Of a stretch of DNA of 64,000 nt, positions 1 through 8,555 are shown piece after piece (within the stretch, counting starts at the first letter, position 1; each line of letters begins with the position of its first letter). The notes under the pieces were generated by a model. That model was given only the letters and a program-made list of their open reading frames with translations. It had not been told where the DNA came from and made no database searches. The DNA is from JBNJFY01 sp051747265 (GTDB lineage: Bacteria > Bacteroidota > Rhodothermia > Balneolales > Balneolaceae): assembly GCA_051747265.1 (NCBI GenBank), contig JBNJFY010000006.1, forward strand, positions 62,001 to 126,000, given 5' to 3'. The translations under genes and the position numbers were made by a program.

Positions 1-72
1 TATGGCAGCCCAACCCGGGAAGTTGATCACATACAAGAACAGATCATGGAGTATCTGTATCAGAAGTATTAA
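1..72 (+). CDS. 3' end of an unidentified upstream gene
   Basis: Reading frame 1 is open from the window edge to a TAA at 70-72 and encodes the last 23 residues of a protein, ending in EYLYQKY. The tail is hydrophilic and looks helical. It is too short to assign a family. The next gene starts 33 bases downstream on the same strand, so the two may be co-transcribed. Confidence 0.5.
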   Translation, partial: YGSPTREVDHIQEQIMEYLYQKY

Positions 73-105
73 ACTAAGTCTGATTGGAAATCGAATCCGC
101 ACCGC

Positions 106-1479
106 ATGAGTACAAAAAATAAACCAACGATTCTGGTTACGGATGATGAGAAAAGTATTCGTAACACTCTCCGAGAGATCCTGGAGTATGAGGAGTATAC
201 CGTTGAAGAGGCTAAGGATGGAAAGCAAGCGTTGGAGAAGGTGTCGCGGTCACAGCCCGATTTGATGCTCTTGGATATCAAGATGGCGGGGCTGGATGGA
301 TTGGAAGTATTGGATAAGCTAGCCGAGCACTCCTATGAATTTCCCGTCATTATGCTTTCTGGGAATGGGACGATCGAAATTGCGGTGGAAGCCATCCAAA
401 AAGGGGCGTATGATTTTTTAGAGAAACCCCCGGATTTAAATCGTTTGCTGGTCAGTGTTAAAAATGCACTGGATCGGCAACATTTAGTACGTGAGAATAA
501 AGCCATTCGCAATCGCCTTCCCGAGGTACAGCCAATCATCGGGGAGAGTAAAGCAATTCAGCAGATTAAGACCACTATTGATAAGGTGGCACCCACAGAG
601 GCTCGGGTATTGATCACCGGTGAAAATGGTACCGGTAAAGAACTGGTAGCACGCTGGATTCATGAAAAAAGTAAACGATGCAGCGGCCCCTTTGTGGAGG
701 TTAATTGTGCGGCAATTCCTAAGGATCTTTTGGAGAGTGAATTGTTTGGGCATGAAAAAGGTGCATTTACCGGCGCTACATCACGTCGTATAGGTAAGTT
801 TGAACAAGCCGATGGGGGGACTATTTTTCTGGATGAGATCGGAGATATGGCCCTGGATGCTCAAGCAAAAGTGCTGCGTGTACTCCAAGAATCGGTGATT
901 CATCGTGTGGGAGGTACGGAGGGTATCGATGTGGATGTCCGGGTTTTGGCAGCGACGAACAAAGATCTGAATGAAGAAATCGAAGAGGGACGATTCCGGG
1001 AAGATTTATATCATCGACTGAATGTTATTCCTATTCAGGTGCCTCCACTTCGGGAACGTGCTGAAGATATACCGCTGCTGGCACAAGCGTTTTTAGAGCA
1101 ACTGGCTAAAGATCAAATCCACTTCGAGGGGATGAGCTTTGATAAAGATGCCCTGAAATATCTAAAAACCTTGCCATGGAGTGGTAATGTTCGTGAGCTT
1201 CACAACATTGTGGAGCGTGTGGGAATTTTGAGCAGTGAAGCTAAAATCACTAAAGATGTGATCGAATCGATGATGGAATCCCGGTCGCAGTCAGACTCGC
1301 TGGAACAGCTGGCTTCGGAGATTACCAAATTTCAGGATTTCAAAGAGTCTGCGGAACGCTTGTTCTTGATCCATCATCTGGAGAAGAACAATTGGAATAT
1401 CTCGCAGACGGCGGAATCCATCGATATTCAGCGGAGCCATTTATACACTAAAATGAAAAAATACGAAATCGAGCGATAA
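106..1479 (+). CDS. Sigma-54-dependent response regulator (NtrC/NtrX family)
   Basis: This 457-residue protein has the three-part layout of an NtrC-type activator. An N-terminal receiver domain (about 8-125) has the acidic pair D13/D14 and the probable phosphoacceptor D57. A central AAA+ domain has a Walker A loop (GENGTGKE) and the GAFTGA loop that contacts sigma-54. A C-terminal Fis-type helix-turn-helix covers about the last 40 residues. By family, phosphorylation drives oligomerisation and ATP-dependent opening of sigma-54 promoters. The closest subfamily by feel is NtrX. No sensor kinase is visible next to it, so the signal is unknown. Its stop lies 6 bases before folD, suggesting shared transcription without an obvious functional link. 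Confidence 0.93.
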   Translation: MSTKNKPTILVTDDEKSIRNTLREILEYEEYTVEEAKDGKQALEKVSRSQPDLMLLDIKMAGLDGLEVLDKLAEHSYEFPVIMLSGNGTIEIAVEAIQKGAYDFLEKPPDLNRLLVSVKNALDRQHLVRENKAIRNRLPEVQPIIGESKAIQQIKTTIDKVAPTEARVLITGENGTGKELVARWIHEKSKRCSGPFVEVNCAAIPKDLLESELFGHEKGAFTGATSRRIGKFEQADGGTIFLDEIGDMALDAQAKVLRVLQESVIHRVGGTEGIDVDVRVLAATNKDLNEEIEEGRFREDLYHRLNVIPIQVPPLRERAEDIPLLAQAFLEQLAKDQIHFEGMSFDKDALKYLKTLPWSGNVRELHNIVERVGILSSEAKITKDVIESMMESRSQSDSLEQLASEITKFQDFKESAERLFLIHHLEKNNWNISQTAESIDIQRSHLYTKMKKYEIER

Positions 1480-1485
1480 GAGCGT

Positions 1486-2376
1486 ATGTCAGCCAAAATC
1501 ATTGACGGCAAAAAAGTATCTGGAATAGTTAAGCAGCAAGTTAAAGATGATGTCACCGAGTGGATTAAGAAAGGTAATAGAGCGCCATTTCTTCAAGTGG
1601 TAATGGTTGGCCATAATCCCGCTTCTTCTACGTATGTACGGGCAAAGACACGCTCTTGTAAGGAAGTGGGTATTGAAACCGATACGTTGCAACTTCCGGA
1701 TACAACCTCAGAAGCAGAGTTGAAAGAGGTAATTGAAAAGTATAACAAAGACGATTCTGTGGATGGGATTTTGGTGCAATTACCCTTGCCCAGCCACATG
1801 TCAGCGCATACGGTAATCGAGAGCATTGATTATCGTAAAGATGTGGATGGCTTTCATCCGATGAACGTGGGGCGATTAGCTGTTGGAGATCCAACATTTC
1901 GGTCCTGTACACCAGCCGGAATCGTAGAACTATTCAAACATTACAGTATCCAAACCAAGAGCAAGCATGCGGTCGTTGTGGGGGCCAGCAATATCGTGGG
2001 CTCACCAATGGGTATTATTTTATCTCGGGAAAATTCCGACGGTAAGGCCACCACCACTATTTGCCATAAATTCACCAAGGATTTGACCAAACACACTATC
2101 GACGCGGATATATTGATTGTAGCGGTAGGACAACCCAATTTGATCAAAGGAGAGATGGTCAAAGAAGGCGTGGTGGTGATTGACGTGGGCATTAATAGAG
2201 TAGCCGATGAAACCAAAAAGAAAGGCTACAGTTTGGTTGGAGATTGTCATTACGAGAGTGTGGCTAAAAAAGCCAGTTGGATCACTCCGGTTCCCGGTGG
2301 GGTAGGTCCCATGACCGTGGCCATGTTGATGAAAAATACCTTGTTGGCGGCTAAAAAGTCTATTTATCCGGAATAG
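1486..2376 (+). CDS. folD: Methylenetetrahydrofolate dehydrogenase / methenyltetrahydrofolate cyclohydrolase
   Basis: The cytosolic bifunctional enzyme converts 5,10-methylene-THF to 10-formyl-THF using NADP. The 296-residue length is normal for FolD. The catalytic YxxxK pair is Y50/K54 in STYVRAKTRSC. Other family signatures are DGILVQLPLP, KDVDGFHPMNVGRL, the dinucleotide-binding segment VVVGASNIVGSPMG and the C-terminal PVPGGVGPMT. Together with the 5-formyl-THF cyclo-ligase at 60.6 kb, it belongs to one-carbon metabolism. The ATG at 1486 follows the preceding stop by 6 bases. Confidence 0.97.
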   Translation: MSAKIIDGKKVSGIVKQQVKDDVTEWIKKGNRAPFLQVVMVGHNPASSTYVRAKTRSCKEVGIETDTLQLPDTTSEAELKEVIEKYNKDDSVDGILVQLPLPSHMSAHTVIESIDYRKDVDGFHPMNVGRLAVGDPTFRSCTPAGIVELFKHYSIQTKSKHAVVVGASNIVGSPMGIILSRENSDGKATTTICHKFTKDLTKHTIDADILIVAVGQPNLIKGEMVKEGVVVIDVGINRVADETKKKGYSLVGDCHYESVAKKASWITPVPGGVGPMTVAMLMKNTLLAAKKSIYPE

Positions 2377-2441
2377 AGCAGGGGGGCATGGGAGTCAAGA
2401 AAATAATTCAGGCAGGGGTGACATGATATGACACCTCCGGG

Positions 2442-2478
2442 TATTAGCTTGCTAGTGAAGTTAAAAAACAAGCTAATA
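2442..2478. promoter_or_regulatory. Perfect 10-bp inverted repeat between folD and a small gene
   Basis: TATTAGCTTG (2442-2451) and CAAGCTAATA (2469-2478) are perfect reverse complements separated by 17 bases. The repeat lies 66 bases after the folD stop and 13 bases before the next start. No T-run follows, so it is not a typical intrinsic terminator. It could be an mRNA hairpin or an operator for the small gene. Confidence 0.4.
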
Positions 2479-2491
2479 AACGGAGCACATT

Positions 2492-2806
2492 ATGAATGCA
2501 GCCATCAAACTTCCCACTTACGGACTTTCTTCAGTTACCCCGAAATCCGAAGAACAAACCCGCTCATTTGCCGATATTCAATCGGTTTTGGAGGTCATGG
2601 GATGGAACGATCTTCCCGCTGATTTGCTCGAAGTTATTCATTCAGATTTACTGGCTTATAAATATGAACTAACCGGAGAGTACGCTACCAGTAGTCGATT
2701 TGTTTACAATCGCCGAAAGCGAATTGTAAAGTGGATCGATACTTTTCGTGCCGGAAATTGCGATTTGGATACTATTATCGATGCTTTAAAGGTGAGAAGC
2801 ATTTAG
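2492..2806 (+). CDS. Small conserved-looking protein of unknown function (104 aa)
   Basis: I do not recognise this family. The protein is soluble, with no signal peptide or membrane segment. It appears largely helical, with a basic patch (YNRRKRIVKW) in the middle and a short C-terminal segment IDTFRAGNCDLDTIIDAL. A GGAG purine tract lies about 8 bases before the ATG, one of the clearer Shine-Dalgarno sites in the window. An inverted repeat sits just upstream. The size and basic helix could suit a small nucleic-acid-binding or adaptor protein, but nothing in the sequence proves this. Confidence 0.6.
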   Translation: MNAAIKLPTYGLSSVTPKSEEQTRSFADIQSVLEVMGWNDLPADLLEVIHSDLLAYKYELTGEYATSSRFVYNRRKRIVKWIDTFRAGNCDLDTIIDALKVRSI

Positions 2807-2895
2807 TGAGAGAAAGAAATGGGGATTGCGCTGTAAATTTCTTACTTTTACCGCAATTTAGAACCCGGTAAAATTTGGTCAAACCAGCTGAATCT

Positions 2896-4374
2896 ATGCA
2901 GCATCAATCTCCTTTTCCCAAGATCACCCGTCAAGGCTTAACCTATGACGATGTCCTGCTCGTGCCTAATCACTCTAAAGTGTTGCCACGAGATGTGGAT
3001 ACTTCGGTACAGTTGACGCCTACACTAAAATTGAATGTGCCCATCATAAGTGCCGCGATGGACACGGTATCGGAATACCGATTGGCCATTGCATTGGCCA
3101 GAGAGGGCGGCATTGCCATGTTGCACAAAAACATGAGTATCGAAGATCAAGCCGAGCACGTTCGTTTAGTCAAACGAAGCGAGAGTGGCATGATCGTGGA
3201 TCCGGTTACCTTGGGTGAAGATGCCACCGTCCGACAGGCTCGTTCATTAATGAAAAAGCATAAGATTGGCGGAATCCCTATCGTCGATCAAGCTAATAAC
3301 CTAAAAGGGATTGTGACCAACCGTGATCTGCGGTTCGAGCCGGAAATGGATAAGAAACTGGGTACCATCATGACCAAGGAAAACTTGGTTACGGCTACGG
3401 AGGGTACGACACTGGAGCAAGCTGAGCAATTGCTCCAAGAATATAAGGTAGAGAAACTGCCCATTGTTGATGAAGATAATCGACTGGTAGGATTAATTAC
3501 CTTCAAGGATATTGAGAAGAAAATGAACTTCCCCAACGCCTGTAAGGATGATATGGGACGTTTGCGGGTTGGGGCTGCCGTTGGTGTTACCGCCGATACG
3601 CTGGATCGCGTGGAAGCGTTAGTGGATGCCGGGGTAGATGTGGTGACCGTAGATACGGCGCATGGTCATTCCAACGGTGTGATTGAAATGGTGCGTACCA
3701 TCAAGAATAAATATCCGGATCTGAATTTAATTGCCGGAAATATCGCTACGCGTCAAGCGGCGGAAGCACTTGTTGAGGCCGGAGCCGATGTGGTTAAAGT
3801 TGGAGTTGGACCTGGATCAATTTGTACCACCCGTGTGGTGACTGGGGTAGGAGTGCCTCAGTTAAGCGCTATCATGGAAATCGCTGAATATACGCAAGAT
3901 AAAGATATCGGTTTGATCGCTGATGGCGGAATTAAGCAAACCGGTGATATCCCTAAAGCATTGGCCGGCGGTGCAGACGCGGTGATGATGGGATCCATGT
4001 TCGCCGGGGTGGATGAGAGTCCGGGTGAGACCATTATTTACGAATCGAGAAAGTATAAGTCTTACCGTGGAATGGGTAGCATCGGTGCGATGTCACAGGG
4101 TTCCAAAGATCGTTACTTCCAGGATGTGGAAGACGATATCCGCAAGTTGGTTCCCGAAGGGATCGAAGGACGCGTGCCTTATAAGGGCGAATTAAAGGAA
4201 ATTGTCTATCAAATGATTGGTGGGTTACGCGCGGCTATGGGTTATGTTGGAGCACCGGATATAGACGGCTTACATCAAGCTGAGTTTGTTCAAATATCCC
4301 CGGCTAGCTTCAAAGAGAGTCATCCACACTCGGTACAGATTACCAAAGAGTCGCCTAATTATTCTGTGAGTTAA
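2896..4374 (+). CDS. guaB: Inosine-5'-monophosphate dehydrogenase
   Basis: GuaB oxidises IMP to XMP with NAD, the committed step of GMP synthesis, in the cytosol. The 492-residue protein is a TIM barrel interrupted by two CBS domains at about residues 105-205, the usual site of purine-nucleotide regulation. The catalytic cysteine is C310 in GPGSICTTR. Further signatures are GGADAVMMGS, YRGMGSIGAM and EGRVPYKGEL. I chose the ATG at 2896; an in-frame TTG at 2875 would add seven residues, and neither has a clear ribosome-binding site. GMP made here could feed the GDP-fucose genes at 40.7-42.9 kb. Confidence 0.97.
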   Translation: MQHQSPFPKITRQGLTYDDVLLVPNHSKVLPRDVDTSVQLTPTLKLNVPIISAAMDTVSEYRLAIALAREGGIAMLHKNMSIEDQAEHVRLVKRSESGMIVDPVTLGEDATVRQARSLMKKHKIGGIPIVDQANNLKGIVTNRDLRFEPEMDKKLGTIMTKENLVTATEGTTLEQAEQLLQEYKVEKLPIVDEDNRLVGLITFKDIEKKMNFPNACKDDMGRLRVGAAVGVTADTLDRVEALVDAGVDVVTVDTAHGHSNGVIEMVRTIKNKYPDLNLIAGNIATRQAAEALVEAGADVVKVGVGPGSICTTRVVTGVGVPQLSAIMEIAEYTQDKDIGLIADGGIKQTGDIPKALAGGADAVMMGSMFAGVDESPGETIIYESRKYKSYRGMGSIGAMSQGSKDRYFQDVEDDIRKLVPEGIEGRVPYKGELKEIVYQMIGGLRAAMGYVGAPDIDGLHQAEFVQISPASFKESHPHSVQITKESPNYSVS

Positions 4375-4386
4375 GCATGGATTAGC

Positions 4387-5283
4387 TTGGATTTTGATGT
4401 CATCATTCCGGCCTATAAGAATCCTGATCAGCTACGGGCCTGCTTGCATTCTTTGTGCCCGCAACATCAGCTGATTCGCGAAGTCTTTGTATGTATAGAT
4501 GGGCCGGACAGGGGCATCACTCAAGCTATTGAGCAGTTTTCAGGTAATACACTTCATATTACGGCATTACACCACCCCCAGTGGGCGCATCGTGGACGGC
4601 AAGCCACCCGAAATTTGGGGATTCGAGCGAGTGATGCCGATTTACTGCTGCTCTTAGACTCCGATTTGCGCGCTACTCCTCATTTGTTGGCTGTATTAAA
4701 GCGCGAGTTAGATAATGATGAATTGGTGTTAGGGAACGTTTGCTACACCAATGCCGCTGAATCTCTGTGGGCCGATTACTATATGTGGCGGAAACCCAAT
4801 ATTAATAAGTGCGGAGGGTTTGTGTCAGCTCGGAATTATATCAGTCAATGCGTGGGCGTGCGAAGATCCTTGTTCGAGCGTACCGGCCGAATGAGGGAGG
4901 AAATTCGTAGTTATGGTGGAGATTTAGCTTTTGCCTATCAATTGTGGAATGCGGGAATACGTCATCTTAGATATCAGCCTCAGGCCCAGGTTTATGGAGT
5001 TGAAGAGAAACCCTTACACCAAGTGTTGGATGAACACGAAGATCTGATCAGAAATACCTATTCTCAATTGATGGAATTAAATTCAGAGCAGGAGTTTGAT
5101 CCATATCAGCTGAACAAAATTTATCGGTGGGCTAGGTTGATTCCGCTATCTTATGGTTTGCTAAGGCATTGGATGAGCACTTATCTGTTGCCTCATCTTG
5201 CTGAACAACGACCATCCCTATGGACACGATATATCATCCGATTTATGTTAGGGGCAATTATGGTGGGAGCGGCCGATGAATAA
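4387..5283 (+). CDS. Family 2 glycosyltransferase
   Basis: The N-terminus (DFDVIIPAYKNPDQL) is the nucleotide-sugar-binding start of a GT-A fold. A metal-binding DSD appears in LLLLLDSDLRATP. A later acidic segment (GGDLAFAYQLW) fits the catalytic-base region of GT2 enzymes. The 298-residue protein has no clear membrane anchor, so it probably acts at the inner face of the membrane on a lipid-linked acceptor. It starts with TTG 12 bases after guaB. Its 3' end overlaps the next glycosyltransferase by 8 bases, which points to translational coupling. Donor and acceptor cannot be told from sequence. Confidence 0.85.
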   Translation: MDFDVIIPAYKNPDQLRACLHSLCPQHQLIREVFVCIDGPDRGITQAIEQFSGNTLHITALHHPQWAHRGRQATRNLGIRASDADLLLLLDSDLRATPHLLAVLKRELDNDELVLGNVCYTNAAESLWADYYMWRKPNINKCGGFVSARNYISQCVGVRRSLFERTGRMREEIRSYGGDLAFAYQLWNAGIRHLRYQPQAQVYGVEEKPLHQVLDEHEDLIRNTYSQLMELNSEQEFDPYQLNKIYRWARLIPLSYGLLRHWMSTYLLPHLAEQRPSLWTRYIIRFMLGAIMVGAADE

Positions 5284-6424
5284 ACGATTACTTCGGTGTA
5301 CTCGCCCGGCAGAATTTGATCATCTGTTGGTGGTCATGAATAGAATTATACACGATGCCCGTACCCTGAATGTAGCGCGTTCACTGTACAATCAGGGAAA
5401 ACGCGTGGGGATCATTGGCTACGCCAATAGCGAGGATCAAACAGAGTTGGAGAAGTTGGACCTTCCCATTTACAGCCTGGATTGGCCTCGGCATAGAAGG
5501 ATGAGTTCACTTTGGTTGCATTTCCTCAGTCATATTGGGCGCGCCCGATCACTATTCAACGCCACGCATTATTGGGCGATGGATTTATATGCTACACCGT
5601 TCGTATATCTGATACGCGGGACCCCAAAAGCTAACACTATATATGATGCTCGGGAAATTTATACCGCGCTGGGGCCCAATCGTAATCAACCAATAAAGCA
5701 GCGGGTAATTTCGGCCATAGAATCGTTTTTTATTCAGCGGTTTGATCAAATTCTTTCTACCGGAGAACTCGATTCGAAATTTTTGGTCCAGGAATACGGA
5801 ATTTCTACGCCACCGGTATTGATGAATTTGCCCCCATATCAAGAAGTTGAACCCAATGATCAATTGCGAAAGCGTTTTAAGATCCCTTCGAGTCATACGA
5901 TTTTAGTTTATCAAGGTATGATCTACAAGGGGCGAGGAGTAGATCGCATAGTATCCGTATTGCCACATTTGCGCAATGTTACCTTGGTGGCTATCGGATC
6001 GGGGGGCGGAGTTGAATTGGCTCGAAACCAGGCCAAACAGCTTGGTGTAGCCAATCGATTTCATATTATGAATCCGGTACCCTATGACGAACTTTTAAAC
6101 TGGACCGCTTCAGCTGATATCGGAATCTGCTTTTTTGAACCCTTAACGCTTTCCCTAAAATACGCGCTGCCCAATAAGCTATTTGAATACGCAATGGCCG
6201 GCATACCAGTCTTTGCTACGGCATTGCCCCAAATAAAACCATTACTAGAGAAAGTTCCGGCCGGTGAATTGGTGGATCCCAGCATATCCGAAAGGGCATT
6301 GTCGCAAGCGCTGGAGAACATGATTCGTTGTGTTGAAAATAATGACTACAACGATCCTGTTAAACGTATGCGAGAGCAATACCACTGGGAAGCTCAGGAA
6401 TCAACGATTATTAATATAATTTGA
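5276..6424 (+). CDS. Family 4 glycosyltransferase
   Basis: This 382-residue protein has the two Rossmann halves of a GT-B enzyme. The C-terminal donor-binding half shows VYQGMIYKGRGVDRI, an ordered loop around AIGSGGG, and the acidic donor-site motif NKLFEYAMAGIPVFAT that is typical of GT4 (the E of the EX7E region). Its ATG lies inside the end of the preceding GT2 gene, so the two are probably made together and act on the same glycan. No genes for sugar-nucleotide synthesis are adjacent, so the sugar is unknown. Confidence 0.87.
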   Translation: MNKRLLRCTRPAEFDHLLVVMNRIIHDARTLNVARSLYNQGKRVGIIGYANSEDQTELEKLDLPIYSLDWPRHRRMSSLWLHFLSHIGRARSLFNATHYWAMDLYATPFVYLIRGTPKANTIYDAREIYTALGPNRNQPIKQRVISAIESFFIQRFDQILSTGELDSKFLVQEYGISTPPVLMNLPPYQEVEPNDQLRKRFKIPSSHTILVYQGMIYKGRGVDRIVSVLPHLRNVTLVAIGSGGGVELARNQAKQLGVANRFHIMNPVPYDELLNWTASADIGICFFEPLTLSLKYALPNKLFEYAMAGIPVFATALPQIKPLLEKVPAGELVDPSISERALSQALENMIRCVENNDYNDPVKRMREQYHWEAQESTIINII

Positions 6425-6531
6425 TGCATAATTCATATCCGATCATTATCAATAGGTTTTGAAAAGATCAGTCGTTCGGATTTCAAAGTAAAAATCTTTA
6501 CCATAGCCCATGCTCAATAGCTAAAACGGAT

Positions 6532-7398
6532 ATGTGGGAATTTCTTAGAAAATTACGCTTTAATAAACAGCGGGAGCTAACCATTATCGTCATGGATGAC
6601 GATAAGCCGGATGATCCCGATACGTTCCGGTTTCGTCCCCAAGGGATGTTTTACTGGTGGGGTGGGGTATTTGTGTTTTCCCTTGTTATAGTGATCACAT
6701 TATTGGGCTTAACCCCTTTGGGTTCATATATCTTTGGTTATGAAGATGAAGAGTTACGTCGTTCGGTAATTGAGGTCACTCAGAAACTGAACGCGCTGGA
6801 AGATTCACTGATAATGCGTGATCAACAGTTGAGCAACATCAAACAGGTGATGATTGACCGTCAAGATACAACGTTCAGTGTAAATAATGAGTTAATCACA
6901 GAAACAGAATATCAACAAACGGATCGGGAAAATACGGAATTCCCGCTCCCTGCCATTAACCCAGCGGATATGGAAGAGGTTATCGGCAATCAAATGTTAT
7001 TCACCCGATTTTTGCAGCAATCACCCGACTTCCCAGCCAGCTATCCCATGGAAGGGACCGTAACTCGTGGATTTCAAGCAGATGCCGGCCATTTTGGACT
7101 AGACATCGCGGGAAGCGAAGGAGATTTTGTGAAAGCCGTTGCCGATGGCGCAGTCATAAATAGTGAATGGACGGTAAATTATGGATATGTAATGCACATA
7201 CAGCATTCAGACGGCGTAGTAAGCGTTTATAAGCACTGCGCAAATTTGCTGAAAATAGAAGGAGATCTTATTCTGAAAGGTGAGATTTTAGGCTCAATCG
7301 GTTATTCCGGTGTTATGAGTTCGGGACCTCATATCCATATTGAGTTATGGAAAGACGGCGTTCCTCTTGATCCGGCAAATTATTTGGTAAAAAGATAA
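6532..7398 (+). CDS. Membrane-anchored M23 (LytM) peptidoglycan endopeptidase
   Basis: The 288-residue protein has a cytosolic N-terminus, one membrane span at about 42-62, a short predicted coiled coil (about 72-110) and a C-terminal M23 domain. The zinc-ligand set is intact: H187 and D191 in HFGLD and H269 in GPHIHIELW, with H235 as the extra catalytic histidine. It should therefore be an active peptidoglycan hydrolase in the periplasm. The next gene is a bactofilin. M23 peptidase-bactofilin pairs control local cell-wall remodelling and cell shape in several bacteria (for example Csd1/CcmA of Helicobacter), and this pair probably does the same. Confidence 0.9.
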   Translation: MWEFLRKLRFNKQRELTIIVMDDDKPDDPDTFRFRPQGMFYWWGGVFVFSLVIVITLLGLTPLGSYIFGYEDEELRRSVIEVTQKLNALEDSLIMRDQQLSNIKQVMIDRQDTTFSVNNELITETEYQQTDRENTEFPLPAINPADMEEVIGNQMLFTRFLQQSPDFPASYPMEGTVTRGFQADAGHFGLDIAGSEGDFVKAVADGAVINSEWTVNYGYVMHIQHSDGVVSVYKHCANLLKIEGDLILKGEILGSIGYSGVMSSGPHIHIELWKDGVPLDPANYLVKR

Positions 7399-7414
7399 TT
7401 CAATCAATCAATTC

Positions 7415-7849
7415 ATGTTTTCAAGTAGCGATAAAACAAAAAATCGAAAGAACGGCAGTGCAAAGAGTAGCGTACCTTCAGTAAATATGATTAGCGAAGG
7501 GGCGCGCATTAAAGGTGCTATTAACACACAAAATGATGTTCGCGTAGCAGGGACCATCGAAGGCGAAGCTAGCTCCGAAGGCAAATTTATTTTAACCGGC
7601 ACCGGAAAAGTAGACGGGGATGTACAAGCTGCAGACGCAGATATTGCCGGAAAAGTGGAGGGCGAATTGCGAGTAGCCAACAAACTTATTTTACGGAAGT
7701 CGGCGATTATTACCGGAGATATCTATACCAAAATACTCTTGGTAGAAGAAGGAGCACGATTCGATGGAGCTTGTAAGATGAGTTCCAACCCAACCGCGAA
7801 AAATGGCACCTTGGATATGAAACCCAAAAAAGAGAAAAGAAAATCCTAA
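7415..7849 (+). CDS. Bactofilin
   Basis: This 144-residue protein is a polymerising cytoskeletal element. A disordered, basic N-terminus of about 25 residues precedes the right-handed beta-helix domain with repeated G-rich turns (GARIKGAINT, VRVAGTIEGEASSEG, GKVDGDVQAADADIAG, AIITGDIYT). A lysine-rich tail ends the protein. It lies 16 bases after the M23 peptidase gene and is probably its localising scaffold at the inner face of the membrane. The family and the pairing are well known; the effect on shape in this organism is inferred. Confidence 0.93.
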   Translation: MFSSSDKTKNRKNGSAKSSVPSVNMISEGARIKGAINTQNDVRVAGTIEGEASSEGKFILTGTGKVDGDVQAADADIAGKVEGELRVANKLILRKSAIITGDIYTKILLVEEGARFDGACKMSSNPTAKNGTLDMKPKKEKRKS

Positions 7850-7888
7850 GTGGGTTCTACCCACAGCTCCAAACATGATGGGTAGAGC

Positions 7889-8149
7889 GTGAGTTCATCA
7901 AGGAAAATGCAACAATACGGTGAATACATTGCACTCGGCGCTCAAATCGTAGCCTCTATGATTGGACCCATCTTGCTCGGCTTCTTCGTCATTGACCCCT
8001 ATTTCGGTACTGAACCGTGGGGATTTGTAGGTGGAGCCGTATTTGGATTCGTTAGTGTCTTTTATAACCTCTATAAAATAACCGTGATGGCCCGGAAAGA
8101 TTCACGGTCAGCTGAAAAACGAAACAAGCAATCCTCGAACCATGACTGA
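7889..8149 (+). CDS. AtpZ/AtpI-type ATP synthase assembly membrane protein
   Basis: This 86-residue protein has two hydrophobic spans (about 18-36 and 45-66) and a basic, hydrophilic tail. It fits the AtpZ/AtpI-like family encoded at the start of many F-type ATP synthase operons, thought to help c-ring assembly or Mg2+ handling. The start is either GTG at 7889 or ATG at 7907. Its 3' end overlaps the next gene by 8 bases, tying it to the atp operon. Confidence 0.75.
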   Translation: MSSSRKMQQYGEYIALGAQIVASMIGPILLGFFVIDPYFGTEPWGFVGGAVFGFVSVFYNLYKITVMARKDSRSAEKRNKQSSNHD

Positions 8150-8549
8150 GCAAAAAAGCAGTGATGATCTGCTGGTCGAATACCGTAACTGGGTATCTAT
8201 CGCATTGATTTTTATGATTGTATTAGGAGGCGGAATAGGATGGTCTTTGTACAGCCCTTGGGTGAGCCTTTCTATCAGTATTGGAATTGTTCTCACTGCA
8301 ATTAATACAATGGTTGGATATTTGGTAATAGATAAATATTTTGGCGCGGCCTTCAACCAGTTCATGAAAATGGTTTTTGGCTCCATGATGATCCGATTGT
8401 TGCTCATGGGACTCATTGTAGTACTCATTTTGATAGCAACTAAAATCAATCAAATTGGTTTTACAGTTGGACTTTTTATTTCATATATTCTGTTCTCTCT
8501 GATCGAGGTCATATTTATCAACAAAAAAGCATCAAATTCGAACCGCTAG
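8142..8549 (+). CDS. atpI: ATP synthase subunit I-like membrane protein
   Basis: The 135-residue protein has four predicted membrane spans (about 17-35, 42-60, 74-97 and 104-126) and no soluble domain. Its place between the AtpZ-like gene and atpB fits AtpI, an accessory chaperone for the c-ring. Sequence conservation in this family is poor, so the call rests on topology and position. It overlaps the preceding gene by 8 bases and ends 6 bases before atpB. Confidence 0.7.
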   Translation: MTEQKSSDDLLVEYRNWVSIALIFMIVLGGGIGWSLYSPWVSLSISIGIVLTAINTMVGYLVIDKYFGAAFNQFMKMVFGSMMIRLLLMGLIVVLILIATKINQIGFTVGLFISYILFSLIEVIFINKKASNSNR

Positions 8550-8555
8550 GGGTAC

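Noticed and set aside
2442..2478. Intrinsic terminator for folD
   Set aside because: The inverted repeat is AT-rich with a 17-base loop and no T-run follows on the plus strand.
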